64,000 bases of DNA, from assembly GCA_030789695.1 (NCBI GenBank), contig CM061141.1, positions 273,699,655 through 273,763,654 on the forward strand, written 5' to 3'. The DNA is from Scilla litardierei (taxonomy: Eukaryota > Streptophyta > Magnoliopsida > Asparagales > Asparagaceae). Numbering within the stretch: the stretch's first letter is position 1; the number at the start of each line of letters is the position of its first letter. Under the pieces are notes generated by a model. The model did not search any database, had not been told where the DNA came from, and saw nothing but the letters and a program-made list of their open reading frames with translations. Below, piece by piece: positions 10,842-21,241 of the stretch. The translations under genes were made by a program, and so were the position numbers.

Positions 10842-11577
10842 TGTAATGCCCTACAAGCTACTGCACAAGTACTAGAGGGGGGGGTGAATAGTACTTTAAA
10901 AATAACAAGGAGTATAATTCCTAATTATAATGCAAACAACTACCAAATCAATTTGCGGAAGCTTAAATTGAATGACAACAACAAAATTAACAATGCTAAC
11001 AAGAGATGTTACTGGGTTCGGATCCACCCAAGTCTCCCCGACTTGTTCCCGGTGATCCTACGTCCCAACCACCCGGATCCCCTCCGGATACTTGAGTTAG
11101 AAACCCTAACTCAAGATTTCCACTATGAAATACTTGTGAAAAACCTCCACAGGTCAAATCATACAAAATGTAATTTGTGACTCCCACAACCCGGGATCAC
11201 AACCACACTCTCACAACCGAGAGTGAAACTTACAAATCAAATATGAAATGAAATAAGAAAACTTCTTACCGAACAAAATACCTATGCCTTGAGTATTGCT
11301 TACGAATTAGGGCAAGGATGATTTTGAGGAAGAAGTGGCACCAAACCCTAGCTCCAAGATGTAGATCAACGATGGAGAGCTTTGGGGATGTAGGTGACCT
11401 AGAAACAAGCACTTGGCTTGGAAGGCTTCACACTCAATGAATCTCTCTTTGGAAGTAAGAGTTAGTAGAGATTATTGAATGGAATGAATGAGCTTTGAAT
11501 GAGCTTGGAATGATTTCTCTTGATCTCTAAACTTGCAATAATATCAGCCTTGGCAGCAATGAATGCAACCCATCAAG

Positions 11578-11585
11578 TATATATA
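11578..11585 (-). promoter_or_regulatory. TATA box in the SIRE-like 3' LTR
   Basis: TATATATA, about 65 bp downstream of the palindrome array in LTR orientation. The same site in the 5' LTR is 46606-46613. Confidence 0.55.
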
Positions 11586-11651
11586 GGATAGAGGAGAGAG
11601 AGAAAGAAATTCGAGTCATTAAATGCTCCAACGGCTCTTTTCTGAACCCAA

Positions 11652-12314
11652 CTAGTCGGTCAAAGAACAACCACCGACCGACTAGTTCATCAACTAGTCA
11701 GTCGGTCAATTAACTTATAACGATTAATGAGTGAACTGAGAAAAGATCAAAGAACAGACAAAAGGAACTAGTCGGTCTAAGAAGAGTAGCTGACCGACTA
11801 GTTTCACAACTAGTCGGTCGGTTACTCAGCGTAGACCGACTAACAGATAAAACTGAAGTCTGAGCTAAAATAGACTTAGTCGGTCCAAGAACAAATGTTG
11901 ACCGACTAATTCACCAACTAGTCGGTCACCAAATGAACATAGACCGATTAACAATAAACAGTAAGTATGGTGAAAATTTGGCATGTACAGTAAACTAAAC
12001 TAGTCGGTCTAAGAAGGAAAGTTGACCGACTAGTTCATCAACTAGTCGGTCGATCAATGAACACAGACCGATTAATGATAAACAGTAGCTTAGGTTCAAA
12101 TGTGCATGTACAGGGAAAGCTCAACTAGTCGGTCACAGAAGCATCACTGACCGACTAGTTCACCAACTAGTCGGTCGGTGAGTCAACTTAGACCGACTAA
12201 CTGTAAACAGAAAAGAGCTATGAATTAACTGACTGAAACTAGTCGGTCCAAGAAGCTTGGCTGACCGACTAGATCACCATCTAGTCGGTCAGTTCTTCTT
12301 CTTGAACCAACTAA
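11652..12314. promoter_or_regulatory. DRE-core palindrome array, SIRE-like 3' LTR
   Basis: Six units of about 105-115 bp. Each has AGTCGGTC facing GACCGACTAGT across ~16 bp, then CTAGTCGGTCGG facing GACCGACTAA across ~14 bp, often followed by TAAACAGTAA. The last unit joins a segment (AAGTCCCGAATCGAAGCGCG...AAGATATGAGCGTTATGAAG) that aligns with the Tekay LTR at the same position. A few motifs have decayed relative to the 5' LTR copy (ACCGATT for ACCGACT). Confidence 0.8.
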
Positions 12315-12717
12315 CATGCACAAGAAGTCCCGAATCGAAGCGCGAAGCTTCGGGAAGAATTGTATGGACTTCTACTAAGATCATAGAGCTAAGATATGAG
12401 CGTTATGAAGAATTAAAACGTAAGACCTACTCAAGGCTTAACATTCTACGAAAGAAGCTTAAAGACTATAAATAAAACTTGACGATACCGTCTTCTATAG
12501 CTTCAATCGAATCTTCATGACTTCTAAATAGGTCCATAAGCTTCAACGAAGCTTTAGACGAACGATCACGTGCTTTGAGAAGTCTTGAGACGTCGTAATT
12601 GATATTCATATGAATTTGGCGAAGATCTCCATAACTGCGCTCACAAAGTGTTAGTTCACGTTATGTTTATGTTTGTTCATCATCCAAAACCAAATCCGGG
12701 GAGTCCAATATCCAACA

Positions 12718-12732
12718 TTCTCCCCCTTTTTG
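12718..12732 (-). other. polypurine tract of the SIRE-like element
   Basis: The minus strand reads AAAAAGGGGGAGAA directly before the 3' LTR start TGTTGG. It primes plus-strand DNA synthesis in this class of element. Confidence 0.85.
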
Positions 12733-13697
12733 GTGATGACAAACCAACATAAATAATAATCAAAAATAATAATTCAAATGAAATTTACTTACTCCCCCTG
12801 CATTGATGACACATTAATTCCAATTTAAACAAAAATAATATGCATCAAGTAGACGAGTGAAGTATATTAAATGAGAATCGATTATTGAATTATTGAAATA
12901 CCAAACGTAGGTTATTGAAATATCGGATTTGAAAATCCATTTATATATCTTAACTCCCCGTAAATCTAACACATCAAGTTAGATTCTTGGAAAAATGCTT
13001 TAAATTTTCATTTAGCACATCGATATTATTATATCTCTCCCCCTTTGGCATAAGCAAAAAGAGCGGGAGGATAACAACGACAAAAACAATGGCCTCAAAT
13101 TAAAAGCACGGGAGTCGTAGAATACGACGACGGTTCAAGTGACACCAAAGAGAAAATACGAATAGAATCAAGGCATGTCAATGAAACCATAGTCGAAAAA
13201 TCGTAAAACGAAATCATCAAAACTCAAAACAATTTAACGGATTGAGTTATGGAATATACTCTCCAATATCAACATTCTTGGTTAATTTAGTGCATGGAAA
13301 ACAATTCTATGTTTCCATAGAAGAAATTTCTATTAAACCAAGTTATTGTCGTCGAGCGACGAATTCAGACATCAGAGACATAAAGAATTATAAATTGCAC
13401 AATAGAATGAAATGTCAAGTGCGATGTATATATATATATATAATATGAACCAGAGTACATCACCGACATACAAAACATCGATCGACTGATCGGGGCACAA
13501 AAATACATCAGCATATCACAGATATAGGAGTGTCAACAAAAATACACCATCATCAAAAGACATCCAAACACATCATCAAAAATATCAAAAAGACATCAAA
13601 ATGACCCAAAATACATAGCCACCCACACTATCCTACCCAACATCTCTCACAACTAGATATATCATCCAATGAGTATCGGGAGAGGCCTCGAAGAAAC
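12733..13697. other. non-coding 3' region of the SIRE-like element
   Basis: Nearly 1 kb between the extra ORF and the polypurine tract. It is AT-rich, with scattered purine/pyrimidine runs (CTCCCCC at 12791 and 13038) and a (TA)n microsatellite at about 13425-13442. No conserved coding signal is visible. Confidence 0.6.
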
Positions 13698-15267
13698 TCA
13701 AGAGGCAGCGGGAGGATCAGAAGCAACTGCAGGCTCAGCATGAGCAGAGGTGGTTACTGGATCAGCAAGAACGTCCGGAAGATCAGCAGGAGCGACGGCA
13801 GACGTGGCAACCTCTGGAGCAGCAACCGTAGTGGCCTCGGGAGCACCAGTCGGAGTATCCACCACAGGAGTGGCGGCAACAGGTGTGCTCTCGGGGGCAC
13901 CAGTAGACGAAGTAGCAACAGCAACACCGGAAGAGGAAGCACCAGCAGCAGTACCAGAAGGGCCCTCGGGGGCACGAGTCGAAGCATGACAAAGCTCCTC
14001 AACGTCCTCCTCAGCCAACTCATCCAACTCCTCATCCTCAGACACAGAAGGAGAAAGCTCAACACCCATCAGACGAGCCATACGGCAAACTACCTCCTCG
14101 GTACGAGCCAAGCGAGACTCGTGACGACGAAGTAACTGTACGACATCATCAAGGGTGGCAGAGGGAGCAGCAGAGGTACTGGCAGAGGCAGGGGCAGACG
14201 CTGAAGGTGTCGTCCTCTGAACGTGACGAAGCGCCACAAGAGATTTCTTGACGGCCGTCGCGTTCAGGGGAGGACCAAGGGGACGCTCATCGTCACGAGG
14301 CAACGTGACACGGAAGTGACGAAACATGAGGGTCAACAAGCAAGGAAATGGGATATGAGCCGATTTAGAGGACTTGTGAATACACTCGAAAGAATCAATC
14401 TTATCGAGTATAATGCGAGCCCAATTAATCGAGCTCCCCATGAAGATAGCATAGATCAGCTTCAGAAAGGGCTGGGACGGGAGAGATGAGGAGCCATACT
14501 TGGGAAGCAAGCACGACTTCAGAATCAGATTTAGGACCTATGCATTCGGTTTGAAAGATTTTGATGGCACGCCAATCATGGCAGGAGGAATCTGGTGGAA
14601 AATCTCAGAGAGGACGGTCTGATCTAAGGAAGAAATATCGTCAACAGAGATATCAAATGGGAGGAGGCCAGACGAAGAGATACCCAGAATCTCTCCTAAG
14701 ATTTCTGCTGTGAGGACTATAGGGGTCCCCAAAACGGTCGTCTCAATAGAGTGGGTCTGATCGTACTGACCTCGGATCCTATTCGCATAGAAAAGCTTCA
14801 CTAATCGAGGGTACGAGTGAGGGTTCGCCTTCGGGTCATATCGAAGATAATCGAGAAGACCCGACGACGAAAGAAGATCAGCTAACCCTATGAAGTCACT
14901 GAACTGGACGAAATGCTCCAGAAGCAGCGGGCAATGTTCGATACGGTTGTACGCCGCGAGACACAACGGGTCGTCGCGACACAACGAAATATCGACACCG
15001 CCCACCGGCATCGGAGTCTTTCCCTTAGGCTTTCGGGTAGACGTACGAGGGTGGGTGCTAGACTCGGGATGGGTAGGAGGAGTGGGTTCCCTAGGAGTCT
15101 CAGGCTCGGGGATATACTCCGTATCGGAATTGGTAGGAGTATGGAATGAAGAACGAGAGGCAAGATCTTTGGTCTTGGGCTTAGGCTTGGGCTTGGGTTG
15201 ACCTCTAGGCTTGGCGGTCGTCGTCCTCTTCTTCTTGAGAGGAGGCGAAGACGACGAAGGTTGGGTG
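13698..15267 (-). pseudogene. SIRE-like extra ORF ('env-position'), 3' part, split by the Tekay array
   Basis: With the start at 39532-39423 this makes a 559-codon frame once the Tekay array and one GTCTT copy are removed; the frame is preserved across the gap. An in-frame TAG at 14538-14540 breaks it. In order: a Pro/Ser/Lys-rich N-terminus (PKPKPKPKTK), a globular segment resembling the 'putative plant transposon protein' family (YPRLVKLFYANRIRG; LTAEILGEILGI), a hydrophobic stretch (LPSQPFLKLIYAIFMG), a short coiled coil (LDDVVQLLRRHESRLARTEE) and an Ala/Pro/Val-rich tail. Its position after pol matches the third ORF of SIRE elements, often called envelope-like; no envelope function is shown. 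The apparent ATG inside the adjacent Tekay LTR is not the real start. Confidence 0.7.
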
Positions 15268-15272
15268 GTCTT
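15268..15272. other. left target-site duplication of the Tekay array
   Basis: GTCTT, matched by GTCTT at 39423-39427. No such duplication separates the internal units, so the array descends from a single insertion. Confidence 0.95.
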
Positions 15273-16953
15273 TGTCACGACCCGCTTCCCTAAAATGGAG
15301 GCGAGACGTGAAAAGGTCCGCATGAGAGTGGAGCTGCGAAGCCCCAAACCCGATAAGCGTCAATAAAACATAAGCAGGTCCCTGTAACCACAACGGAACA
15401 ACAATAATAGCACAAGGAGAGACTGAAATAAAATCTCACATCTCATAAATTGTCCAACATGAAAATAAGTCCAACATCCAGAAAAGCCACCAGGCTAAAA
15501 GAAAGAGTCTAAAAGGCCCAGAACAAAGCCAACAAAAGCAACGACATAACATAGTATAGGTGCTACGCACAGATAACAAAACAACTGTCTAAACAAAAGT
15601 AAAACACGACGAAGACACTAGGACTGGTCCCCAGTGTCAACGTACTCCCCGTCAAACACAAGCTCGGGCTCGGCGTCAGCAAACACCTCGTCCTCAACAA
15701 GGTACTCAGGCTCAGGATCTAACATGTGTCACCCAAAAGAGTAAAGGGGCACATGTCAGCAAGTCTAAAAGACTTGGGCAAGGAAAACTGAAAGTAAGGC
15801 AACTAGCAACCTAGCAGTTATAGTATGCATGACATGGCAGTTATAACATGAGTGCACAATCAAGACATGGCAAGATAATTTGTACAGGAGAACAATCATC
15901 GGGACAAGACAAGAGTAGCCAAGCTACTACCAATCTCAATCAATTCACTATTCACGTTGTTTGTAGATGTTTACGCCTTACAGCTGAATGGTTTCACATT
16001 CACGCTGATTGGCCGCTTAACACTACCCCAAACCCAGAGTTTACGCCTTACCACTGCAGTTGCTGATCGGGCAGACTCCCAGTTGATTGGCCGCTTAACT
16101 CTTACCCCCAATACCCACACGTAATGGAGCCAGGGTCCCCGCACATGAGCTCGCATTCTTAAACATTTGGCGTAGGGGTGCACCTAGCCGGAAACAAGCA
16201 ATTCGGGCATTGGCTATCAACCAACACATGGCCCGCTTCTGGAACACGAGCCAGGAACACAAGCATTTGTAGCGAAGCTACGCAATCACAGAAGCACTTA
16301 AAGTATGCAATGAAATGACAATTAATTCGCGTACCGTTAATGGAAAGTAAACATGACATGGTAATTGTGCAACATGATATATGTCGGAACTAGCTTTGTT
16401 GTCAAGCTAGTTCCCCAATTTGCGCCTAGGCGAGTATCATTTCGTCGCCTAGCCTCTTTTACGCCTACAACAAGCAAATGGCCTAAAACATGGACTAAAC
16501 CCTAAGTGGCAAGTTTCACTTGCCTAGCACCGGGAATGACGATCACGAAGGTTCGTCTCGCGGATGCTAATCTACGGGGGAAATCGCTGTTATGGGGAAA
16601 CAAACATCAAACAACATGAAATTTCATTAGGGTTTCATAAAAATACAAATAGGATATAAAAACGTCAAGAGATCGATTTCTTACCGAGAGGAAGTGGAAG
16701 AAACACTCCGGAGAACCCTAGGACCAGATCTGGAAACAAATGGAGAAGTTTGGAGAATTAGGGGTTTTGGGGGATTTTGGGGATTTGGTGAGATTTTGGG
16801 GAAGATGAGAGGTAGAATGAGTGGATGGAGGGTTTAGATGATGAATCTAGGGCTTGGGATGAAGGAATAGGGCTTGGAGGAAGATGGGGGCTCAATGGGG
16901 GAGAAACTAGGGTTTTGGGTCGAGTGGAGGAAGAAGAAAACGTTTGGGAGGGG

Positions 16954-16961
16954 TATAAATA
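16954..16961 (-). promoter_or_regulatory. TATA-like box of the Tekay LTR
   Basis: The minus strand reads TATTTATA (plus strand TATAAATA). The solo LTR has TATAAATA on the minus strand at the equivalent place, which supports promoter use in that orientation. Equivalents lie in LTRs 2-4. Confidence 0.5.
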
Positions 16962-17005
16962 GGTTGGGCTGGCGGCTGCCCAGAAATTAGGGTTTTAACA
17001 CATAT

Positions 17006-17421
17006 TAGTCTGTCAAAGAGCAACCACTGACCGACTAGTTTGGCAACTAGTCGGTCGGTCGACCAACGCAGACCGACTAAGTGCAAACAGTAACTTCTGA
17101 ACGAAAATAGGATTTAGATTTAGTAGGTCCATGAACAAATACTGACCGACTAGTTTAGCATCTAGTCGGTCGATGAACGTTCTTAGACCGACTAAGAGTA
17201 AACAGTAACTGATACTAAAATTAGATGATGTGTTAGTCGGTTAAAGAAGCATTGCCGACCGACTAGTTTGCAACCTAGTCGGTCAACCAACGTTCTTAGA
17301 CCGACTAACGATAAACAGTAACTCTTGAGAAATTTAGAAAGCTAACTAGTCGGTCCAAGAAGGATTTCCGACCGACTGGATCGTCATCTAGTCGGTCGGT
17401 GCCCCTTCTTATACCGGCTAA
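17006..17421. promoter_or_regulatory. DRE-core palindrome array, Tekay LTR 1
   Basis: Four units as in the other array LTRs (24250-24665, 31494-31909, 38739-39154). By eye, the LTR 2 copy holds about 16 matches to ACCGAC, GCCGAC or their complements in 416 bp. On the minus strand the array ends about 45 bp before an AT-rich TATA-like stretch (CTATTTATACC). Confidence 0.78.
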
Positions 17422-17689
17422 TAAGCACCAAAAGTTCCGATACGGAGCGCGGTGCCCCGGGATCGATTCCTAAGACTCCTAGGCTTGATCTATTAGTAAG
17501 ATATGACCGTTATGAAGTCCGTCACGAATGACATACTTCGAAATCGACGATCCTAAGGAAGAAACGAGAAAACACGACGAAACGATCGAAAATGAAAGTC
17601 ACGGAGACGAAAACCACGCAGAGGAGAAAATCCACCAAAACATATATTATATTATAATAAATCCAGATACATGAAAAGCAGTCGTTACA

Positions 17690-17700
17690 TCCTCCCCAAC
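17690..17700 (-). other. polypurine tract, Tekay internal domain 1
   Basis: The minus strand reads GTTGGGGAGGA directly before the 3' LTR start TGTAACG. Identical copies lie at 24934-24944 and 32178-32188. Confidence 0.85.
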
Positions 17701-17735
17701 TTAAGAAAAATTCCGTCCTCGGAATTTCCGAATAC

Positions 17736-18638
17736 TCACGTGTCCGGAAACAAAAGTGGGAAACGCTCTCGCATCTCATCCTCATTCTCCCAAGTAGACT
17801 CTCCAGGTGAGCCGTGTCGCCACATCACCCTTACAAGATTGACAATCTTGTTCCAAAGCGATTTCTGACGCCTGTCCAGAATCTGCACTGGATGCTGGTC
17901 ATATGTCATATCGGGGCGAACGGTTATCTCCGAAAAATCCACAGCATGAGATGGATCGCTAATGTATCGACGAAGCTGCGACACATGGAAAACATTGTGA
18001 ACTCCTTCCAAAGATGGCGGCAAGGCCAAGCGATAAGCTACCTCGCCAACCCTCTCCAAAATGTCAAACGGTCCAATGTATCGCGGGCTCAACTTCCCTC
18101 GCTTTCCAAAACGAATCACACCGCGATTCAGGGAAATCTTCAAGAACACATGGTCGCCCGGCTGAAATTCCAAAGGACGACGTTTAGCATCAGCCCAATG
18201 CTTAAAACGGTCCTAAGCAATTCTCAACCTCTCCCGAATATTCCTGACGATATCCACGGCCTCCACGATCATCTCAGGTCCCAACAACTCCCGATCACCA
18301 ACGTCATCCCAACTCAATGGCGATCGACATTTCCTCCCATAAAGAGCGGCGAAAGGCGCCATGCTAATACTCGCCTGGAAGCTGTTGTTGTAAGAGAACT
18401 CCACCAAATACAGATGGTCCACCCACGAACCCTTGAAATCCAACATGCACGCCCTCCGCATGTCCTCCAAAATCTGAATCGTCCTCTCGGACTGGCCATC
18501 CGTCTACGGATGGTACGCCGTGCTGAAACTCAGACGCTTACCCAAGATCTTCTGCAAACTCTGCCAGAACTGAGATGTGAACCTCGTGTCTCTGTCCGAC
18601 ACGATACTCACGGGGACTCCATGAAGTCGCACGACTTC
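17736..18638 (-). pseudogene. Tekay copy 1, integrase C-terminal half and chromodomain (putative exon 3)
   Basis: Carries the second catalytic Asp ([14 protein letters not shown]), the catalytic Glu ([10 protein letters not shown]), the GPF/Y-like segment ([14 protein letters not shown]) and a C-terminal chromodomain-like region ([12 protein letters not shown]...[13 protein letters not shown]). The integrase inserts element cDNA, and the chromodomain is thought to guide it to chromatin. The frame joins upstream pol in phase 0 across a putative 71-nt intron. Two in-frame TAG codons, both CAG in copies 2 and 3, break this copy at 18213-18215 and 18504-18506. Confidence 0.85.
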
Positions 18639-18709
18639 CTGCACGATTCACGTTACATCACTATCCAAACTAGGAAAAGGAAATAAAACGGAGAGTAAAA
18701 GAATTTTAC
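18639..18709 (-). other. putative intron 2 (71 nt), integrase, Tekay copy 1
   Basis: The minus strand reads ATGGAG^GTAAAATTC ... GAATCGTGCAG^GAAGTCGTG: a GT donor with a strong GAG/GTAAAA context, a pyrimidine-rich interior (TTTTATTTCCTTTTCC), a possible branch site (ATGTAAC) and a CAG acceptor. Removing it restores the continuous integrase frame from ...ALARR through [12 protein letters not shown]. Equivalents: 25883-25953 and 33127-33197. The alternative is a 71-bp insertion fixed in this family. Confidence 0.6.
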
Positions 18710-21129
18710 CTCCATTTATCTCCTTGCTAGCGCCTCAGTGGACTGTCCCACTCGGAACGGAATAAAGTGCGCAGGTTTGGTCAATCGATCTACGATCACC
18801 CAAATCGCGTCATTCTGCTTCGGACTCCGAGGTAGTCCAGTCACGAAATCCATAGTGATGTGTTGCCATTTCCACTCCGGAATCAGAAGCGGTTGTAGCA
18901 TCCCGGCCGTACGCTGATGCTCCGCCTTCACTTGCTGGCAAACCAAGCACTTGGCTACACTCCGAGCCACACTCCTCTTCATACCATGCCACCAATAATT
19001 CAGACGAAGATCCTGGTACATCTTGGTGCCACCAGGATGCACAGAATACGGCGAACTGTGTGCCTCCACCATCAACTCCTCTCTAATATCCCCAGCTGGC
19101 ACACACAACCTGGCTCCAAACCTTAGCGAGCCATCCTCATGAATCAAAAAGTCAGCCCGCAGACCGGCTTCCACCTGCTCCCGAATCTTCACCAGCCTCG
19201 GATCCTCAACCTGACCAGCCTTAATCCGATCCACAATCGTCGATTGTACCTGCATGTACATCAACGATGAATCCTCCCCCGGAAGAACAATCTCCACGCC
19301 AGACTCACAAAAATCCTGCTGCAACCTCCACTGCGAGGTCAAAATCATCACCGCTGGAAGCCTACTCAAAGCATCAAGGACCACATTCACCTTGCCAGGG
19401 TGAAACTGCAAATCAATATCATAATCCGCCATAAGCTCCAACCATCGACGCTGTCGCATGTTGAGCTCCTTCTGAGTGAAAATGTACTTCAAGCTTTTGT
19501 GATCGGTGAAAATCTTCACTTTCTCACTCAGCAAGAAGTGCCTCCAAATCTTAAGAGCAAACACAACGGCAGCCAACTCCAAATCATGCGTCGGGTAATT
19601 CTTCTCATGAACCTTAAGCTGACGAGACGCATACGCCACAACATGCCCATGCTGATGCAACACACAACCGAGACCCTTGCCAGCAGCATCACAAAAGCTC
19701 TCAAATCCACCGCTGCGATCAGGCACAACAAGAATAGGGGCAGTCGTCAACCTCTCCTTCAGAACACCAAAAGCACTCTCGCAATCACCCGACCAAACAA
19801 AAGCAACTTCCTTCCGCGTCAACCTGGTCATTGGCTCAGCAATACGAGAAAAGTCCTTAATGAATCGCCGATAATAACCCGCAAGTCCAAGGAAACTCCG
19901 AATCTCAGACGCAGACGACGGAACGGGCCACTCTCTGATGGCCATAATCTTCTCAGGATCCACTGAAATACCATCTCTAGTCACCACATGCCCGAGAAAA
20001 GCAACTCTATCCAGCCAGAACTCGCACTTTGAAAACTTAGCATACAAACGATGCTTTCTCAAGATCTCCAACACCGTCCTTAAGTGCGAGGCATGCTCTT
20101 CCTCCGACTTCGAATAGATCAGAATGTCGTCAATGAAGATCACGACAAACTTATCCAAAAATTCGTAGAAAATCAAGTTCATCAGATTCATGAAAACTGC
20201 GGGCGCGTTAGTTACGCCGAAAGGCATAACCACAAACTCATAGTGTCCATACTTCGTCCTGAACGCTGTCTTCGGAACATCATCCTTCTTCACCTTCAAC
20301 TGATGGTAACCACTCCTCAAATCCAACTTAGAAAACACCCTCGAACCTCCAAGCTGATCAAAAATATCATCGATGCGAGGCAACGGGTATTTATTCTTAA
20401 TGGTCACCGCATTCAACTCTCGATAGTCCACGCACATGCGACGCGAACCATCCTTCTTCTTCACCAGCAACACCGGTGCTCCCCACGGAGACACGCTAGG
20501 ATTAATATAACCCTTCTGCAAAAGCTCATCCAACTGCTTCCGCAACTCTTCCAATTCTGCAGGTGCCATACGATACGGCGCCTTCGAAATCGGCTGCGCA
20601 CCTGGAACAAGATCGATAGAAAATTCTAGGGCTTGATCAGGCGGCAAACCAGACGTCTCCTCGGGGAAGACGTCGCCGAAATCACGCACCACAGCTGGCC
20701 ACTCCAGCTCCATCTGCATAGCCACAACCTCCACCGGCCTGGCCCGAAATCTGACAGGACCAAGCGAACTGCTACCACGACTGAACTCAAATACTGGATG
20801 TCCGAGAATCTCGAACACCACCTTCTTCCTTCGACAGTCGATCGTAGCATAGAAGCTCGCAAGCCAGTCCATCCCAAGAACTGCATCATAGTTGATGATG
20901 TCGTGGACAATGAAATCAGCGAAAAGCTCATGTCCACAGACCACCAACGAGCAGGAATTACAACCACGATGCACCGAGACCACGCCATTCCCTGTAACGA
21001 TGTTCCAACTCTTGGGAAGAGGGGACGTCGACAAGGAATGCCTCTCCACAAAGCTCCGAGAAATAATGCACATCGATGCACCGGAGTCAAAGAGGACCCG
21101 TGCAGGAAATGTGCAAACCAAAACCACAC
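18710..21129 (-). pseudogene. Tekay copy 1, protease-RT-RNase H-integrase N-half (putative exon 2)
   Basis: Minus-strand order: aspartic protease (LFDSGAS), RT ([15 protein letters not shown]; catalytic FIDDILIYS), RNase H ([25 protein letters not shown]), integrase zinc finger ([10 protein letters not shown] ... CLVCQQVK) and the first catalytic Asp ([11 protein letters not shown]). The only stop in the exon is TAA at 18716-18718, nine bases before the putative donor and shared by all three copies; a Tyr codon would fit there. The Trp codon that mutates to a stop in copies 2 and 3 is intact here. Spliced to gag and exon 3, the frame is 1485 codons, a normal Tekay length. Confidence 0.88.
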
Positions 21130-21241
21130 CTAACAATCAATTAACAATCAAACCCTAGTCTAGCAAACAACCATGTTCAAGCGAACAACACAATCTAACA
21201 TTCAAACCAGCTAGGAAAGTAATAGCTAGATTGAGGATTAC
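21130..21241 (-). other. putative intron 1 (112 nt), gag-pol junction, Tekay copy 1
   Basis: The minus strand reads ATCGCAG^GTAATCC ... TGATTGTTAG^GTGTGGTT: GT-AG ends, a T-rich body and a phase-1 junction. Splicing fuses ...EAVDEVIAG directly to [17 protein letters not shown], the continuity expected of Tekay polyproteins. Unspliced RNA ends gag 14 codons into the intron, at the stop at 21195-21197. Identical in placement in the other copies (28374-28485, 35618-35729). Confidence 0.75.

Larger units (their letters stand above)
10842..12717 (-). repeat. 3' LTR of the SIRE-like element
   Basis: 1876 bp, TGTAATGCCC...TATCCAACA on the plus strand. It carries the TATA-like box TATATATA (11578-11585) and the DRE-core array (11652-12314). 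Its start repeats the sequence at 45871 almost base for base. Confidence 0.95.
15273..17689 (-). repeat. Tekay LTR 1 (3' terminal LTR of the array)
   Basis: 2417 bp, ends TGTCACGACC and GTCGTTACA. Contains the TATA-like stretch 16954-16961 and the palindrome array 17006-17421. Private differences include TAGTCTGTC for TAGTCGGTC in the first unit. Confidence 0.95.

Noticed and set aside
13740..14135. Plus-strand 131-codon Ser/Arg-rich frame
   Set aside because: Antisense of the low-complexity Ala/Pro/Val tail of the extra ORF.
15273..15347. Start of a plausible 269-aa protein in the Tekay LTR leading into the extra ORF
   Set aside because: The first 25 codons are LTR sequence repeated at every LTR boundary; the true N-terminus lies at 39532 beyond the array.
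16954..16961. Perfect plus-strand TATAAATA as evidence that the Tekay LTR runs on the plus strand
   Set aside because: Primer-end, polypurine tract and coding all place the element on the minus strand; the solo LTR has the consensus on the minus strand at the same site.
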